Positions 1 through 10,452 of a stretch of DNA of 64,000 bases are shown piece by piece. Position numbers and translations under genes: made by a program. The notes beneath the pieces are model-generated. The model did not search any database. It saw nothing but the letters and a program-made list of their open reading frames with translations, and was not told where the DNA came from. The stretch's first letter is position 1; the number at the start of each line of letters is the position of its first letter. Source of the stretch: Nereocystis luetkeana (taxonomy: Eukaryota; Sar; Phaeophyceae; Laminariales; Laminariaceae); the NCBI GenBank assembly GCA_031213475.1, contig JARUPZ010000012.1, positions 11,304,727 through 11,368,726 of the forward strand, read 5' to 3'.

Positions 1-1133
1 CCCAACCTCTCCGTTGTAGTAGGCTGTGAAGGATCTGGTTGGTACGAATGCAACCCTCGGGACACATGCTATTACGGAGGACCTTAGTAAATAGGACCAA
101 ATATTGTTGATAAAAATAGAGAAATATGTAGGTTCTTGTGTGTACCGTAGGTCGTATTTACTATGGCCCCCCGTAATAGATCATGCAGATTGCACGGCTC
201 TCACCCTAAAACAACACGACCTATAGATCATATCAGTACAGATGAGGAATATATATAGATATGTCCTGAAGTATTTGTATTATGAAGTGGGAATTATCTA
301 TCTGATCTGATCTAATGTGATCTGACCTGATCGATGTGTGCATTGCTGTGCTTCATCGCCGCGCTATTTTTTGCGCCCGACCTACTACAGTAGTAGCGGC
401 TAGGGTGCATTTTTTTGTCGCTGCAGCAATATTCCAAGGAGTGTGCCCGTACGACGTGAGTGGAGTGCGCGGCGCTAAAAGAGGTTAAAGCGTCTACCTC
501 AGGACTACTGCTCTTCTGTCGTGATGAAAAATGGGGGCATGTTACGTGGAATTAGAGTCACATTTTGGCTTATGCACAGTCAGGGCAGTGTGTGCGGTGC
601 TAAATGGGTTAGTAAGGATTGTTATTGAAGTTGGGGTTGGTTAGTGTAAATAATGATAGTTTTGGTGTTATCGTTGTTGTTGTTCGTGTGATATTTCGTC
701 TCCCCCCTCCCCTCCCTTTACCCCCGCGGATTATGTCAAACTCGATTACTGCCGTTCTTGCCGTTGCCCTGGTTATTTGCGTCGACGCCTCGCGCCCCCC
801 CCTTCCCTTTTAACCCCTGAGAATGTCATCTCACCCGATTATCGCTGGTTTGGTTGGTGGGTTCGCTTTTCTTGTCGTCCTTGTTCTTCTGTCGAGCCCT
901 GCCCCCCTGCCCGCGGATGGCATCTGACTCGATGATTGCTCGTATGATGGAGTTGTTCTCTCGCGCTTGCTCTTGTCGCCGTTGTCGTTCTTCTTCTCTT
1001 CCCTCCTTCTTTATCTTCGCTCTCCATGCTGCTGTTCTTTTACTTTTTTGCTCTCAATATCGGTTTTGTTTTTGTGCCAACGCCTTGCCTCCCCCCTCTG
1101 TCCATCATCGCCCCTGGCTGCGCACGGCACCAG
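1..1133 (+). other. Probable intron of the G-alpha gene, 5' part off window
   Basis: No exon is recognisable here. The first G-alpha exon in the window starts with a split codon, so upstream exons (P-loop region) lie before position 1. The stretch holds a MITE at 72-176, a GATCT-rich segment near 180-330 related to repeats at 34.1 kb and 59 kb, and a pyrimidine-rich run from about 690 to 1130 leading to the splice acceptor at 1132-1133. A small exon here cannot be excluded. Confidence 0.5.
72..176. mobile_element. TA-MITE copy 1
   Basis: About 105 bp with near-perfect terminal inverted repeats (left TTACGGAGGACC, right complement of TTACGGGGGGCC), flanked by TA. The internal motif CAAATATTGTTG is shared with the other copies. 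Confidence 0.85.
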
Positions 1134-1283
1134 ACCCTATGATCCAGAAGACATGGGAGCGACGCAGCGAGTACCAGGTTATCGAGAGCATGAAGTACTT
1201 CCTAGACGGCATGGCTCGGATAATGCAGCCGCAGTACGTAGCGACGCCGCAAGATATTCTACACATTCGGATACGCAGCTCAG
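1134..1283 (+). CDS. G-alpha exon: end of helical domain and switch I
   Basis: Encodes [15 protein letters not shown]...[13 protein letters not shown]. The acceptor must be the AG at 1132-1133 because no other AG occurs in the preceding ~80 pyrimidine-rich bases. It completes a codon whose first base is in the upstream exon. The donor is CAG|GTGAGT. It carries the switch I arginine and a Ser-Ser-Gly where most family members have Thr-Thr-Gly. Confidence 0.95.
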
Positions 1284-2806
1284 GTGAGTGTGGTGGTGGT
1301 GCCGGTTGTGCCCGTACGTACTATTACGGGGGACCTTAGTAAATAGGACCAAATATTGTGACTAAAATATATAAATATTTCGTGTGCCCGAAGACAGAAA
1401 ATAAATAATTACCTCTATTTCCAGTACGAAATAATTGAATTGAAACCGAGGTCAATTTATTAGGTTTTTGTGTTCACCGTAGGTGTTCTTTACTATGGTC
1501 CCCCGTATTAAGATTTTCAGTTGAAAACAAGGGAAAAACAAATGTGCTGGTGCTGGTGTTGTTGGTGTTGGTGATGGTGGTGATTTGTTGGTGGTTTGTT
1601 GGTGTTGGTGGTGTTGGTGATGGGGGGGTTTGTAGATGGTGGGCGAGATGTTGTGGGGTTGTGGTGGTGCTTGCTTGTGGTGTTGGTGTTGGTGTTGGTG
1701 GTATTGGGTGTGATGGTGTCGGCGTGGTTTTTGTTGGTGTCGGCGTGGCGGTGGTGTTGGCGGCATCATTCGCGGTGTTATTGGCGGCATCATTCGCGGT
1801 GTTATTGGCGGTGGTGGTGGTGTATTAGGTGTGGTTTGTTAGGTGTTGGTTTGTGCTGTGTTGGGTGGTGGAGTTGTGTGTGTTGGTGTTGCGTGGTATG
1901 TATGTTGGTGTGTTAGACTATTACGGGGGACCATAGTAAATAGGACCAAGTGCTCTTAGTAAACATTGGGGGATATGTAGGTTTTTGTGTGTACCGTAGG
2001 TCCTGTTTACTATGTTCCCCCGTAATGGTTAATTGCTGTACCAGGTACGTATTAGATTATTGTAGGCACGTGATCGGGTGCAGTGGTATGCCTGGTAGGC
2101 CCTTGGCCACGAAAAGGTGCAATAATATGTAGGCTCGTGGTCAGGAAAAGGTGCAATATAGTGCCGTGGTCACAAAAAGGTGCAATTATACAGGCCCGTG
2201 GTCACAAAAAAATGCAATTGTATAGGCCCGTGGTCACGAAACGGTGCAATTATATAGGCCCGTGGTCGCGAAAAGGTGACATTTTATAGGCCCGTCAGGA
2301 AAAGGTGCCATTATACAGGCCCGTGGTCAGGAAAAGGTGCAACTATATAGTGCCGTGGTCACAAAAAGGTGAATTATATAGGCCCGTGGTCACAAAAAAA
2401 TGCAATTTTATAGGCCCGTGGTCACGAAACGGTGCAATTATATAGGCCCGTGGTCGCGAAAAGGTGACATTTTATAGGCCCGTCAGGAAAAGGTGCCATT
2501 ATACAGGCCCGTGGTCAGGAAAAGGTGCAATCATATACGTCGCACCGTGGTCACGAAAAGGTGCAGGGACACTCGTATTGTAGTACCACTACTAATACCA
2601 CTATTAATATTACTACGACGACTATACTCCTGCATCCCCAGTAACTATTAATTGTTACAGTAGATTTGTCATTTCCTCTACTATTACTACTGTACGTCAC
2701 TACCTCTATTTTTATGAAACTACTACACTGCTCCTGCTACTACTAGTGCTACCACTACTACTATTACTACTACTACTACTACGACTACTACTACTACTAC
2801 TATTTA

Positions 2807-2873
<67 letters not shown>

Positions 2874-2880
2874 GCTACTG

Positions 2881-2943
<63 letters not shown>

Positions 2944-5900
2944 TTAATACTACTCCTCCTGCTGTTGGCAATACTCCTACTTCGAAGTATATAAGAACTG
3001 ATATTGCTAACCACCACGACAACGAGCACTACTGCCTTGTCTTGAACCTTTTTCTATTCTTGCTGCGATCGGTGTCACCTTAAAAGAAAGTGTTTTCGAA
3101 ATCGTAAAGTTTGTCAGGAGACGGCGGGAATTTCCCCCCTCATTTTCCTTAACTGACGCCAAACTACTAGGTTTTGGTGTGGAACACTCGGATCCACACC
3201 CTTGACCCGTGGCACGTTTTCCCTTGACCGACCCGTCCCCTGACATTCTGTTTTGTCTTCCAGGGATCGTGGTGGACAAGTACTGCATCGACGGTACCAC
3301 CTTCGAGATGTACGACGTGGGGGGGCAGCGCAACGAACGCAAGAAGTGGATCCACTGCTTCGACAACGTCACCGCCGTCATCTACGTTGCCGCTCTTTCG
3401 GAGTACAACCAGGGGATGTTTGAGGACGCTAACACCAATCGGTACGTTAAAAAAACGCCAAAGAAATGTCTTGGAAACCCCCTTGTATTTCCTGCGCTGT
3501 ACGTAGCACCAACCCTTACTCGTACGTAACGCCAAATGATGCCTTGTTTGGGAAAACCCTCTTTTGTTTCCCTGCGCTCTCTTGGGTGGGATTTTCTTGT
3601 CTTCTTGCCACACGCGATTGCGGTGTCCTGTCCGGTCGTGTGCGGTGCTGCGCTGTGCTGTGGTGTTCCATGCGCGTTATTTTCTGATTCTGCTGTATGG
3701 GATTTGCAGCTCTGTCGTGCCATGTAAAAGCACTGCTGTACGTGATTTACAGCTATGTCATATCGTCTCATACCAGGTACATTTAGTAAAATGTCGTGTC
3801 TGGTATTGCGTGATTTACGGCTCGGTCTTGTCATCGTACCAGGTACGATACCAGGTATGTGATTTATATAGCTCATACCAAGTTCTACAACACTGCTGTA
3901 CCGCTCTTTCAATCATACCGTTACGTATGCGCTTGCCTGCTGTGCTGCATACACAAAAACGACGTTGGCGAGAAGATGTTGACTCTCGAGTCCAAACGAG
4001 CCTTCAGTACAGTAATATATCCTGCTCTGACCGGTATTGTAAGACCCGTTTGTACTATAATGGAAATATAAAACGGAGCTTACGTTATCGGCCATGCCAT
4101 GGTACTGTATTACACCAGGTATCAGATGTTCGACCGGTGTGGTACATTTAGTGGCCGGACTTGTAAGGAGCGTTTAGACATCAATATGAAGGCCAAGTGG
4201 TGCTTATATTTTCGGTCAGAGCGGTATGTCACTGCTGTATCTGTTGCATTGCTAGGGACCAGGTAAGGTTTCGATTCCTATGCTCTATGTGGCTAACTGG
4301 GCAATACCAGGGACCAGGAATTGTTTAGTTTTCTATGCTTTTACGTGACTGTGATAGAGCGTTGACGAAAAAAGGGTCTTGAAAAAAAGTGCCTTGAGAA
4401 ATTTACTTTCCTTCAGCTAGAAAAAAGTGATTTCCCTTCCCATCATGATCTTTTGGGGAGTTTGCGGAAGAGGTGAAGCAGATCCTGCAGACGACGCCTC
4501 CGAAAATGAGGAGGGAAGTGGAGATGCGCGGCAACGCGGCGAACCAAACAGGAAACGAAAAACAAGAAAAAACAGCGTGCGAGTAGCAACGGCAGCCCAG
4601 CAACAGTGTCGGCGACAAAGTTGACCGCGGTGCCGCCACTGCTACCCCACGATCGCAAGCAGCAGCACAGCGAGTGTCAGCTTTAGGGGCAGCATCAGCT
4701 TGAGCACCAGCTTGAGCAATAAAAATAAACAGTATCAGCACCAGCACCACCAGCTTCCTTTTTTGCATTTTTCGATTGCTGCTGCTGCTGCTACCGCAGT
4801 ATAGTGGAATTGAGATGATACACGAGCTGACATGCTGCCGCGCTCCACAAGTGAGGCGTTACGAGTACGAGTTCGAGCACGAGTTCTTTCGGGACGACGC
4901 ATCCTCCACGGCATCAACCGGGCGAGAGCGTACCGCGAGAGCGTACCGTAGCAGCGGGCCGCCGGTGGCCCGCTGACACATCCCAACGCCGCTCGTCCGC
5001 GTTAACCTCCAGCTACAGTACACCTCTCGAGCCTCTGTGCCCCCAGCGCTTGCCGTGTTGTGTGCAGCAAGCAGCATGGCGCGTGGAGGCGTGGAAGATT
5101 TTCGGTGTTTGCAAGCCGATGATATGGAGGGCAAAAATGTACCGGACATTTTGTCAAGTTCCTACCTTCGCTTGCAAGTTTTTTTTTTTGCCTTTTTTTT
5201 GCCTTTTTTTTTTTCAAGAATATACCTCAAATCCTATCTTCGGTGTTTATTTTGGGGAAGGGAAGTAACGAAAGAAACACTTTCGGAAACTCTCTGGTAC
5301 CTGGTATGTCTCATTATGCCATGCTGTGTTGCCCCAGCTATGGCTGTACCGCAGTGTGCTAAGTCCCCCCCCCCCCCCCCCCTACGGCGCTTCGCGCTTG
5401 GTGCAAGCAATGTCTGCCTGGTCGGTGAAAACCCGACATGCTCCGTACCGGCATTGCAGGGATGCGAGGGTCTATGGTCTTACGACTACGGTCATGTATG
5501 AGAGAGTACATCTCTCCTGTCGAGTACACCCCCCTCAAGAGCGATTCTTAGTAGTACGGGGGGCCATAGTTAACAGGACCAAATATTGTTAGTAAAAATG
5601 GTTAAATATATAGGTTTTTATGTATAGCATAGGTCCTGTTAACTATGGTCCCCCGTAATAGGATGCAGCTCACCCTTCATGCGACTGGCCGAACGCCTCA
5701 CGTTTCGCTTCGCGCTTGACGCAAGCAAGCAATATATGCCTGGTCGGTGAAAACCAGACGTGCTCCGTCCCGGCATTATAAGGATGCGAGGGTCGTACGA
5801 CTACGGCCATGCATGATAATGAGTACACCCCCCCCCCTCCCCTCCCCCACCCCTCCCCTTTTTTTTGTTTCGAACGTCTCACGAACGGCAGGATGAGTGA

Positions 5901-8900
5901 AGCGGTCGTGCTATTTCAGGGCATCTGCAGCAATCCCTTCTTCGAGCGGTCGAGCATCATCCTCTTCCTCAACAAGAAAGACCTTTTCGCCGAAAAGTTA
6001 CCGGTGAGCTCTGCCGCTTTTACCTTGCCGCTCCTATCATACCCCCTCCCTATTTTATATAGGTTGGGTTGGCGTCGGTTGGCAACGACGTTGTAAAACA
6101 TGCCGCTCACTACGTGAGCTAGACAACCAGGGTACCGTTTTTTTTTTTTTTTTCTTGGCGGTCGCCCACAGCTGGTTGTCGAGTTCGATCGTTTGTGCGA
6201 GGTAAAGAACCTTTGCTCCGCACAAGGGGATTGTTCGCATCACGCAGTGTTCAATGTAAGACACCGGAAATTAAATTAACTCATTATAGCTGTCGTCCAT
6301 ATGCAAGTCCGCCTCGCAAGCGGTGCTTAGTAGGATGCAGCTCACCCTTCATGCGACCCGCCGGACACTTCACGGCGCTTCGCGCTTGGTGCAAGCAATG
6401 TCTGCCTGGTCGGTGAAAACCCGACATGCTCCGTCCCGGCATTATAGGGATGCGAGGGTCTATGGTCATACGACTACGGCCATGCATGAGATCGAGTACA
6501 TCTCTCCTATCGAGTACACCCCCCACCCCCCCCCCCTCCCGCTGGCAAAGGAGGGACGGGATGTCAAAAGACTTTGACGCGCTTGACCCCTTGACGGACC
6601 GCCTCCAACTCTAAAACTCGTGTAGTTGTATTAAGGTCAAAACAGGTGTTGACGCGCACGAAAAGACCGGTCTCCGAAGGGTTGACCGCTTGAATGACCG
6701 CTCCCTGCACTAAAACTAGTATGCTAAGGACCTTGGCCCGCACTAAAAGACGGGTCTCCTACGGTTCGACCCTTGACTGACCGTTGTGAATACTAAAACT
6801 AGTATAACAAGGCCAAATGAGACCTTGACGCGCCCCAAACGACCGCTCTCCCATATACCAGGTACCAGGTATACAATATAGGCCTCTGTATGTGCACAAA
6901 TATACGAGGGTACGGGGGGGGGGGCAAATGGTAAAAGGCAGGAGGGGGTGGTATGCCAAAATCGAGCAAAACGAAACTTCAAAGAACGTGTTTTGTTCCA
7001 TTTCTGACGACAATCCCAACCCGCTACTCGTAGTCTGTTTTAAATTCCGACAAGTTGGCGAAGAATTATCTTTTTTTCGTCTACGTGTGCCCCTGGTTCA
7101 TGTAGCAATACTCTTTAGGTAGTCAAGACGGCTCATGTGTTTTGGGTACGCACTTCTTTGTGCAGCACTATCTGTGGTTGCCCTCACCCGTCGTGCCTAT
7201 CTTACCTACCTCTTACCCCCCCTCTATGACGCATCCGTTCACCCATCTGTCCTTGTCCATCAGGTGCATCCAATCGGGCAGGTGAAGGAGTGGTCGGACT
7301 TCAAGGGGGCTTGCACCTTCGACCGAGGGGTTTCCTACTTCTTAGAGAAGGTAATGCAAATAGGGGAAGGGGGCTGGGGGGAGGGGGGTACCCATGTCAT
7401 GCATAGCCGTGGTCGCAATACCACAGAGGGGGCGGGGGGGGGGGGGGGGGTCCTGCGTCGGTCTGCCGCTGTACGATGTACGGTTGATGATAGACCCCCC
7501 CTCGTATCCCTACAATGCGGAGACGAGGCACGTCGGGTTTTCGCCGGCCAGGCAGATATTGCTTGTACCTGGCCCGAAGCTCCGTGAGGTGTTCGGCGAG
7601 TCGCGTTAGGTGGGGGGGTTATGTCTTGGTCTTATCATCGCAGTGCCCTCGGGTTAGTCAAGAACCGATGGCGTTTTGTTTGGCGTTGCTGCTAGATCTC
7701 TCGCTGTTGCTACCGCTTTCGACTATTCCCTAGCCCCTCAAGCCCTTTAGAACTCCAGTTCCGTTTTGGGGACACACCACTCAAATTCCAAGTCACTTGT
7801 CCCCAATTGTCCCCTAAACAAGACTGCGGTCCTAAAAGGGTTAATATTTTCCTGAGATTCCCTTTTCCTATCCTCACGCTGTTTCGTTTGTTTGGTGTTG
7901 TTGTTGTTGTTGTTGTTTGTTGTTGTTGTTGTTGTTTTGCTTGTTAATGTTTTCCTTTTTTTCCTTGCGCGTCTTGTCAGTTCAACGCGGCGAACACGGC
8001 GAAAAAGACGGTCTACCACCACGTTACCTGCGCCACCGACAGCGAAAACATAGAGGTCGTCTTCAGCTCCTGCAAGGACACGGTCTTGCGAAGCAACTTC
8101 AGGTGGGTCTCTCCTTCCCTCCTCCCTCCTTGTAATCTTTCCCTTGCCCCCCCCCCCCCCCCCCCCCCCCCCGCTCCCGACCCCTCGCCCCCCGATCCCG
8201 ACCCTTCGACCCCCAACCACAACTCTGACCCCACCCCCCCCCCCCCCCCCCCGTCACCAGACCCCCGACTCCAAACCCCTACCCCCGATCGCAACCGTGA
8301 TCTCGATCCCGACCGTATCCCCGACCCCAACCTCGCCGATCAACCCCCAACCCTGACCTCCGACCCCTACCCCGGACCCCCAACTCCTACTCCTGACTAC
8401 AATCCTGACCCCGACCTCTACGGCAACGCTGACCCCGACTCGGCTTCCATACCCCAGACGCTGACCCCCGAACCCGAACCCAGAACCGACCCCCCAACCC
8501 GGACTCCCTGACTACTGACCCCCAACCCCGACCCCTAACCTACCCCACCCTCCTTATAATGGCGTGCTGTCCGAACGGGACCGCCTGAGTGGCTGGAAAA
8601 GGTTGCTTGACGTCAATCGTTTTGTTGTTCATTCTTGTTTGCTCTTGTTCGTTCTGATTCACCCTCTTGTTCGTTGTTGTTGTTGTTGTTGGTTTTTTTT
8701 TGTTCTCTCTTGTTCGTTCTCCCTGTGTGGTCCTGTTTTTCTTCTCCAGTGTTCTGATTCGCTTACTGTTGTTCGTGCTTGTTTGCTCTTGTTCGTAGTA
8801 TGTTTCATGTTTCTTTCTTAATTTTAATTTCGCTGGTTCTGTGCCCGCGCGTGCTCGCTCTTATTTTCTCGTATTCGCTCTTCCCGATTGCTCGTTCTCG

Positions 8901-8952
8901 GCTCATTCTCGTCTGATATTTGTGTCTCAGGATAAACGGCTTCATGGACTAG
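1134..8952 (+). CDS. Heterotrimeric G-protein alpha subunit (3' six exons)
   Basis: GTP-binding alpha subunit that couples membrane receptors to effectors at the inner face of the plasma membrane. Exons: 1134-1283, 3264-3441, 5892-6003, 7264-7350, 7981-8102, 8931-8952. All junctions are GT..AG and all phases agree. The joined product is 222 residues, exactly the length of mammalian Galpha-i1 from residue 133 to its end. Visible motifs: switch I arginine ([10 protein letters not shown]), G3/switch [18 protein letters not shown] with the catalytic Gln, G4 NKKD, and G5 TCATD. The C-terminus is RSNFRINGFMD, with no Cys at -4, so no pertussis-toxin-type site. The Mg-binding Thr of switch I (Thr181 in Galpha-i1) is Ser here. 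The P-loop and helical-domain N-terminal part lie upstream of the window. Assignment to a subclass (Gi, Gq, Gs) is not possible from this piece. Confidence 0.96.
1324..1508. mobile_element. TA-MITE copy 2, with ~80 bp internal insertion
   Basis: Both inverted ends are present 40 bp downstream of the first G-alpha exon, but the centre holds about 80 extra bases that no other copy has (a nested insertion or a longer subfamily). Confidence 0.75.
1540..1905 (+). repeat. GTTGGTG-rich low-complexity tract
   Basis: Irregular runs of GGTGTTGGTGTTGGTGGT with a 21-bp GGCATCATTCGCGGTGTTATT duplicated near 1763-1810. Open frames across it are Val/Leu/Gly monotony and not credible proteins. Confidence 0.8.
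1921..2025. mobile_element. TA-MITE copy 3
   Basis: 105 bp, ends TTACGGGGGACC and CCCCCGTAA, flanked by TA. Its centre diverges from other copies (AGTGCTCTTAG). Confidence 0.85.
2098..2568 (+). repeat. 32-bp minisatellite with 189-bp higher-order repeat
   Basis: About 14 units built on GGCCCGTGGTCACAAAAAGG plus GTGCAATTATATA. Units carry private variants (CAGGAAAAGG, CGCGAAAAGGTGACATTTT) that recur in the same order: the block from about 2159 to 2347 repeats at 2348 to 2537. This is a two-copy higher-order array inside a G-alpha intron. Confidence 0.9.
2744..2951 (+). repeat. (CTA)n microsatellite
   Basis: About 65 triplets with a few interruptions (ACG, TTA, GCTACTG). Poly-Leu, poly-Ser and poly-Val open frames here are artefacts of the triplet. 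Confidence 0.97.
3264..3441 (+). CDS. G-alpha exon: switch II and beta4
   Basis: Encodes [20 protein letters not shown] and continues through [21 protein letters not shown] to EDANTNR. It holds the G3 DVGGQ motif with the catalytic Gln. Acceptor TTTTGTCTTCCAG|GG, donor CG|GTACGT, splitting the Arg codon of TNR|M. Confidence 0.97.
4018..4096. repeat. Hairpin family 3 copy
   Basis: CTGACCGGTATTGTAAGACC...AAACGGAGCTTACGTTATCGG forms an imperfect inverted repeat around GTTTGTACTATAATGGAAAT. It is the same plan as copies near 4.15, 52.0, 54.2, 54.7 and 60.1 kb. Confidence 0.55.
4150..4228. repeat. Hairpin family 3 copy
   Basis: GGCCGGACTTGTAAGGAGCG TTTAGACATCAATATGAAGG...GGTGCTTATATTTTCGGTCA. 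The ends are inverted and the TCAATATGAAG core is shared with the copy at 54672. Confidence 0.6.
5384..5535 (+). mobile_element. Poly(C)-flanked element, 5'-truncated
   Basis: Carries only the 3' ~150 bp of the element, from GGCGCTTCGCGCTTGGTGCA to GAGTACACCCCCC. A C-run also precedes it at 5365-5382. Confidence 0.8.
5554..5658. mobile_element. TA-MITE copy 4
   Basis: 105 bp of the TTAACAGGACC sequence variant. It sits between two fragments of the poly(C) element. Confidence 0.85.
5660..5853 (+). mobile_element. Poly(C)-flanked element, 5'-truncated, next to splice acceptor
   Basis: Starts at AGGATGCAGCTCACCCTTCA and ends GAGTACACCCCCCC at about 5853. The G-alpha acceptor AG is at 5890-5891, so the C-run forms the upstream part of that acceptor's pyrimidine tract. 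Confidence 0.82.
5892..6003 (+). CDS. G-alpha exon: NKKD motif (G4)
   Basis: Encodes [16 protein letters not shown] then [21 protein letters not shown]. The guanine-specificity motif NKKD is intact. Donor CCG|GTGAGC, phase 0. The acceptor's pyrimidine tract (about 5829-5870) abuts the poly(C) end of a dispersed element at 5660-5850. Confidence 0.97.
6049..6533 (+). mobile_element. Poly(C)-flanked element, full length
   Basis: Reads from TATATAGGTTGGGTTGGCGT through CTGTCGTCCATATGCAAGTC to CATACGACTACGGCCATGCA and GAGTACACCCCC. It begins 46 bp after the G-alpha donor at 6004, in a C-rich stretch. No coding capacity is seen. Confidence 0.85.
6565..6850 (-). repeat. ~90-bp satellite S1, three to four units
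   Basis: Units contain CACTAAAACTAGTAT, GACCGGTCTCC and TTGACTGACCG. The same satellite occurs in opposite orientation at 55270-55640 and as one unit near 58625. Confidence 0.75.
7264..7350 (+). CDS. G-alpha exon: alphaG region
   Basis: 29 codons, [19 protein letters not shown] then [10 protein letters not shown], both ends phase 0 (CAG|GTG, AAG|GTAATG). It matches the variable loop and alpha-helix between G4 and G5 of the family, where DFKG is a recurrent motif. Confidence 0.93.
7385..7612 (-). mobile_element. Poly(C)-flanked element, truncated, antisense beside donor
   Basis: Begins in a G-run about 30 bp after the G-alpha donor at 7351, then GTACCCATGTCATGCATAGC. An internal G-run (7428-7450) and substitutions show it is old. 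Confidence 0.7.
7743..7840. mobile_element. piggyBac-like hairpin MITE copy 1
   Basis: CCCTTTAGAACTCCAGTTCC...GACTGCGGTCCTAAAAGGG followed by TTAA. It is a palindromic element with TTTTGGGGACA arms around AAATTCCAAGT. Confidence 0.75.
7981..8102 (+). CDS. G-alpha exon: TCATD motif (G5) and alpha5
   Basis: Encodes [20 protein letters not shown] followed by [24 protein letters not shown] is the guanine-contacting G5 loop. Acceptor CTTGTCAG after a long (GTT)n pyrimidine-poor/T-rich run, donor TTCAG|GTGGGT in phase 2. Confidence 0.96.
8144..8545 (+). repeat. C-rich (CCCCGAC)n low complexity in last G-alpha intron
   Basis: Two long C-runs (8146-8171, 8230-8252) followed by irregular CCCCGACC/CCCCAACC hexamers. 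Pro/Asp-rich open frames here are not proteins. Confidence 0.85.
8931..8952 (+). CDS. G-alpha terminal micro-exon with stop
   Basis: 22 bases after TGTGTCTCAG: one base completes an Arg codon, then INGFMD and TAG. It has the right phase and restores exactly the family's C-terminal length. Too short for ORF finders and easy to miss. Confidence 0.88.
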
Positions 8953-9479
8953 CAAAAGCTATCGGCGGGGGGGACGGGGGGGATATTTTGCGCGCTTCAT
9001 CTTTAGGAGGGTGGATTCGGCATGGCCCTCGACATTTTCGGTATTTATTTTTTTGTGTTCGGTTTCGCTCCTCTTTTCCGGAAGGCGTTTAGGATGTGTG
9101 GGGGAGGGGGGTGGGGGTTCGTTTTCGCACCATTTGCCAGGAGGCGTTTTGGAAGCACGGGGGGAGGGGGGACACACCCCAGCCATCTGATTGGAGCGTC
9201 GTGCGGGGAGATACCCTGGTAGTATTGAGGCGGTTTGTAGTGGTATGAAGCGGACAGGGGACGGGGGACGGGCATGTTTCGTGTTTGTAGCGCGTCAGCA
9301 TCGGACGGGTGAGACGTGCTTTGGTTGGGAAGGAGGTCGAATGACCCCGGTGCTTGGAAATGCGCGGGCGGGAGGGGAGGGGAGGGGTGGGATAAGGAGG
9401 CCCGGATGATCTATATACTACATCTTGCGCCGACTTTGTTTTGTTTTTCGGCGTCGGTTTTTGGGGTGCTTTGTAGGCG

Positions 9480-9605
9480 TTCTTGCGACAGGGGTTGGCG
9501 TTGTTTCGAGGGGGGTTGGAGTTATTTCGAGAGGGGTAGGCGTTCTTGGAGAGGAGTAGGCGTTCTTTGGAGAGAAGTAGGCGTTCTTTCGAGAGGGGTG
9601 CGGGT
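9480..9605 (+). repeat. ~25-bp tandem repeat
   Basis: About five units of TAGGCGTTCTTTCGAGAGGG with variation (TTGGAG, TTGGCGTTG). A G/T-rich strand. Confidence 0.75.
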
Positions 9606-10420
9606 GGGTTCACGCGGAGGAGCAGGGCGGGGTGGAAGAAAATGAGGAGAAGGAGGAGGACGAGGAGGAGGGAAAGGAAGAGGGGTGCGCGTGGAGCGGG
9701 AGAAGCGACGCACAGAGAGAGGGGGGGGGGGGGAGAGAGAGAGAGAAATACGGGGCCGGAAGATGAACTGACATTTTATTACTCATGTACCCTACTAGAT
9801 ACGTGTACGATGTTCCGCTCGGGAGAGGGCCCAACGGGGCACGCTCGGCGACTTTTGGGGTTGGGTGCGCTTCTGCCTGCCTGCCGGGGGGTTGGGCTGG
9901 GTAGGGCTGGGTAGGGCTCGGTTTCGGACTTTGTTGGTGTCCGCTGGCGTCGGTGGTGACGGTGGCGACGGCGAGCGGAGGTGGACGAGGGGGGAATGGC
10001 GCCTCGGTATTGTCTTGAAAATGGGTTTAATGCTTCAAAGAAACGCCGCAATACCTTGGAGAAACCTCCTTCACGTGGAGCATCGATTTTTTCTCCTTTT
10101 TGATGAGGGGGTTGCGCGAGCGGGGGAGTTTGTGTGTTCGTGAAGGACGGGTAGGGGGGGACGGGGGAGGAGAGGGGGGGGGGGGGGGGGGGGAGGGGTA
10201 TATAGTTTTTCTGGGTGTGCCACCGTTTGCCACGAAATTTCGCCACGTAGGGAATTTGCAGGGGTCGCCGAAGCGCTCTCCGGAGGTGTGCTCGGAGGTG
10301 TGCCCGGAGGGTATTGGATAGGCAGGCCTCGCCTCGATGCGACCATGTTGAGTTAAGTCGTGTTCGGTAAATCAGCAAGTGCTGTCGTGGTGTCGCGCCG
10401 CGTCGAGTTTCGTCGTGCCC

Positions 10421-10452
10421 TCTAGCCTAGCCTAGCCTAGCCTAGCCTAGCG
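10421..10452 (+). repeat. (CCTAG)n pentanucleotide
   Basis: Six perfect CCTAG units beginning TCTAGCCTAGCC and ending before CGCAGCG. Confidence 0.95.

Noticed and set aside
2712-3029. Poly-Ser, poly-Leu and poly-Val open frames
   Set aside because: Pure translation of the (CTA)n microsatellite in three frames.
3382-3912. 176-codon minus-strand ORF opposite G-alpha exon 2
   Set aside because: Shadow of the G-alpha exon and intron. No independent support.
8086-8511. Pro/Asp-rich ORF downstream of the G-alpha exon
   Set aside because: C-rich intron sequence. The true coding path leaves at the 8102 donor and resumes at 8931.
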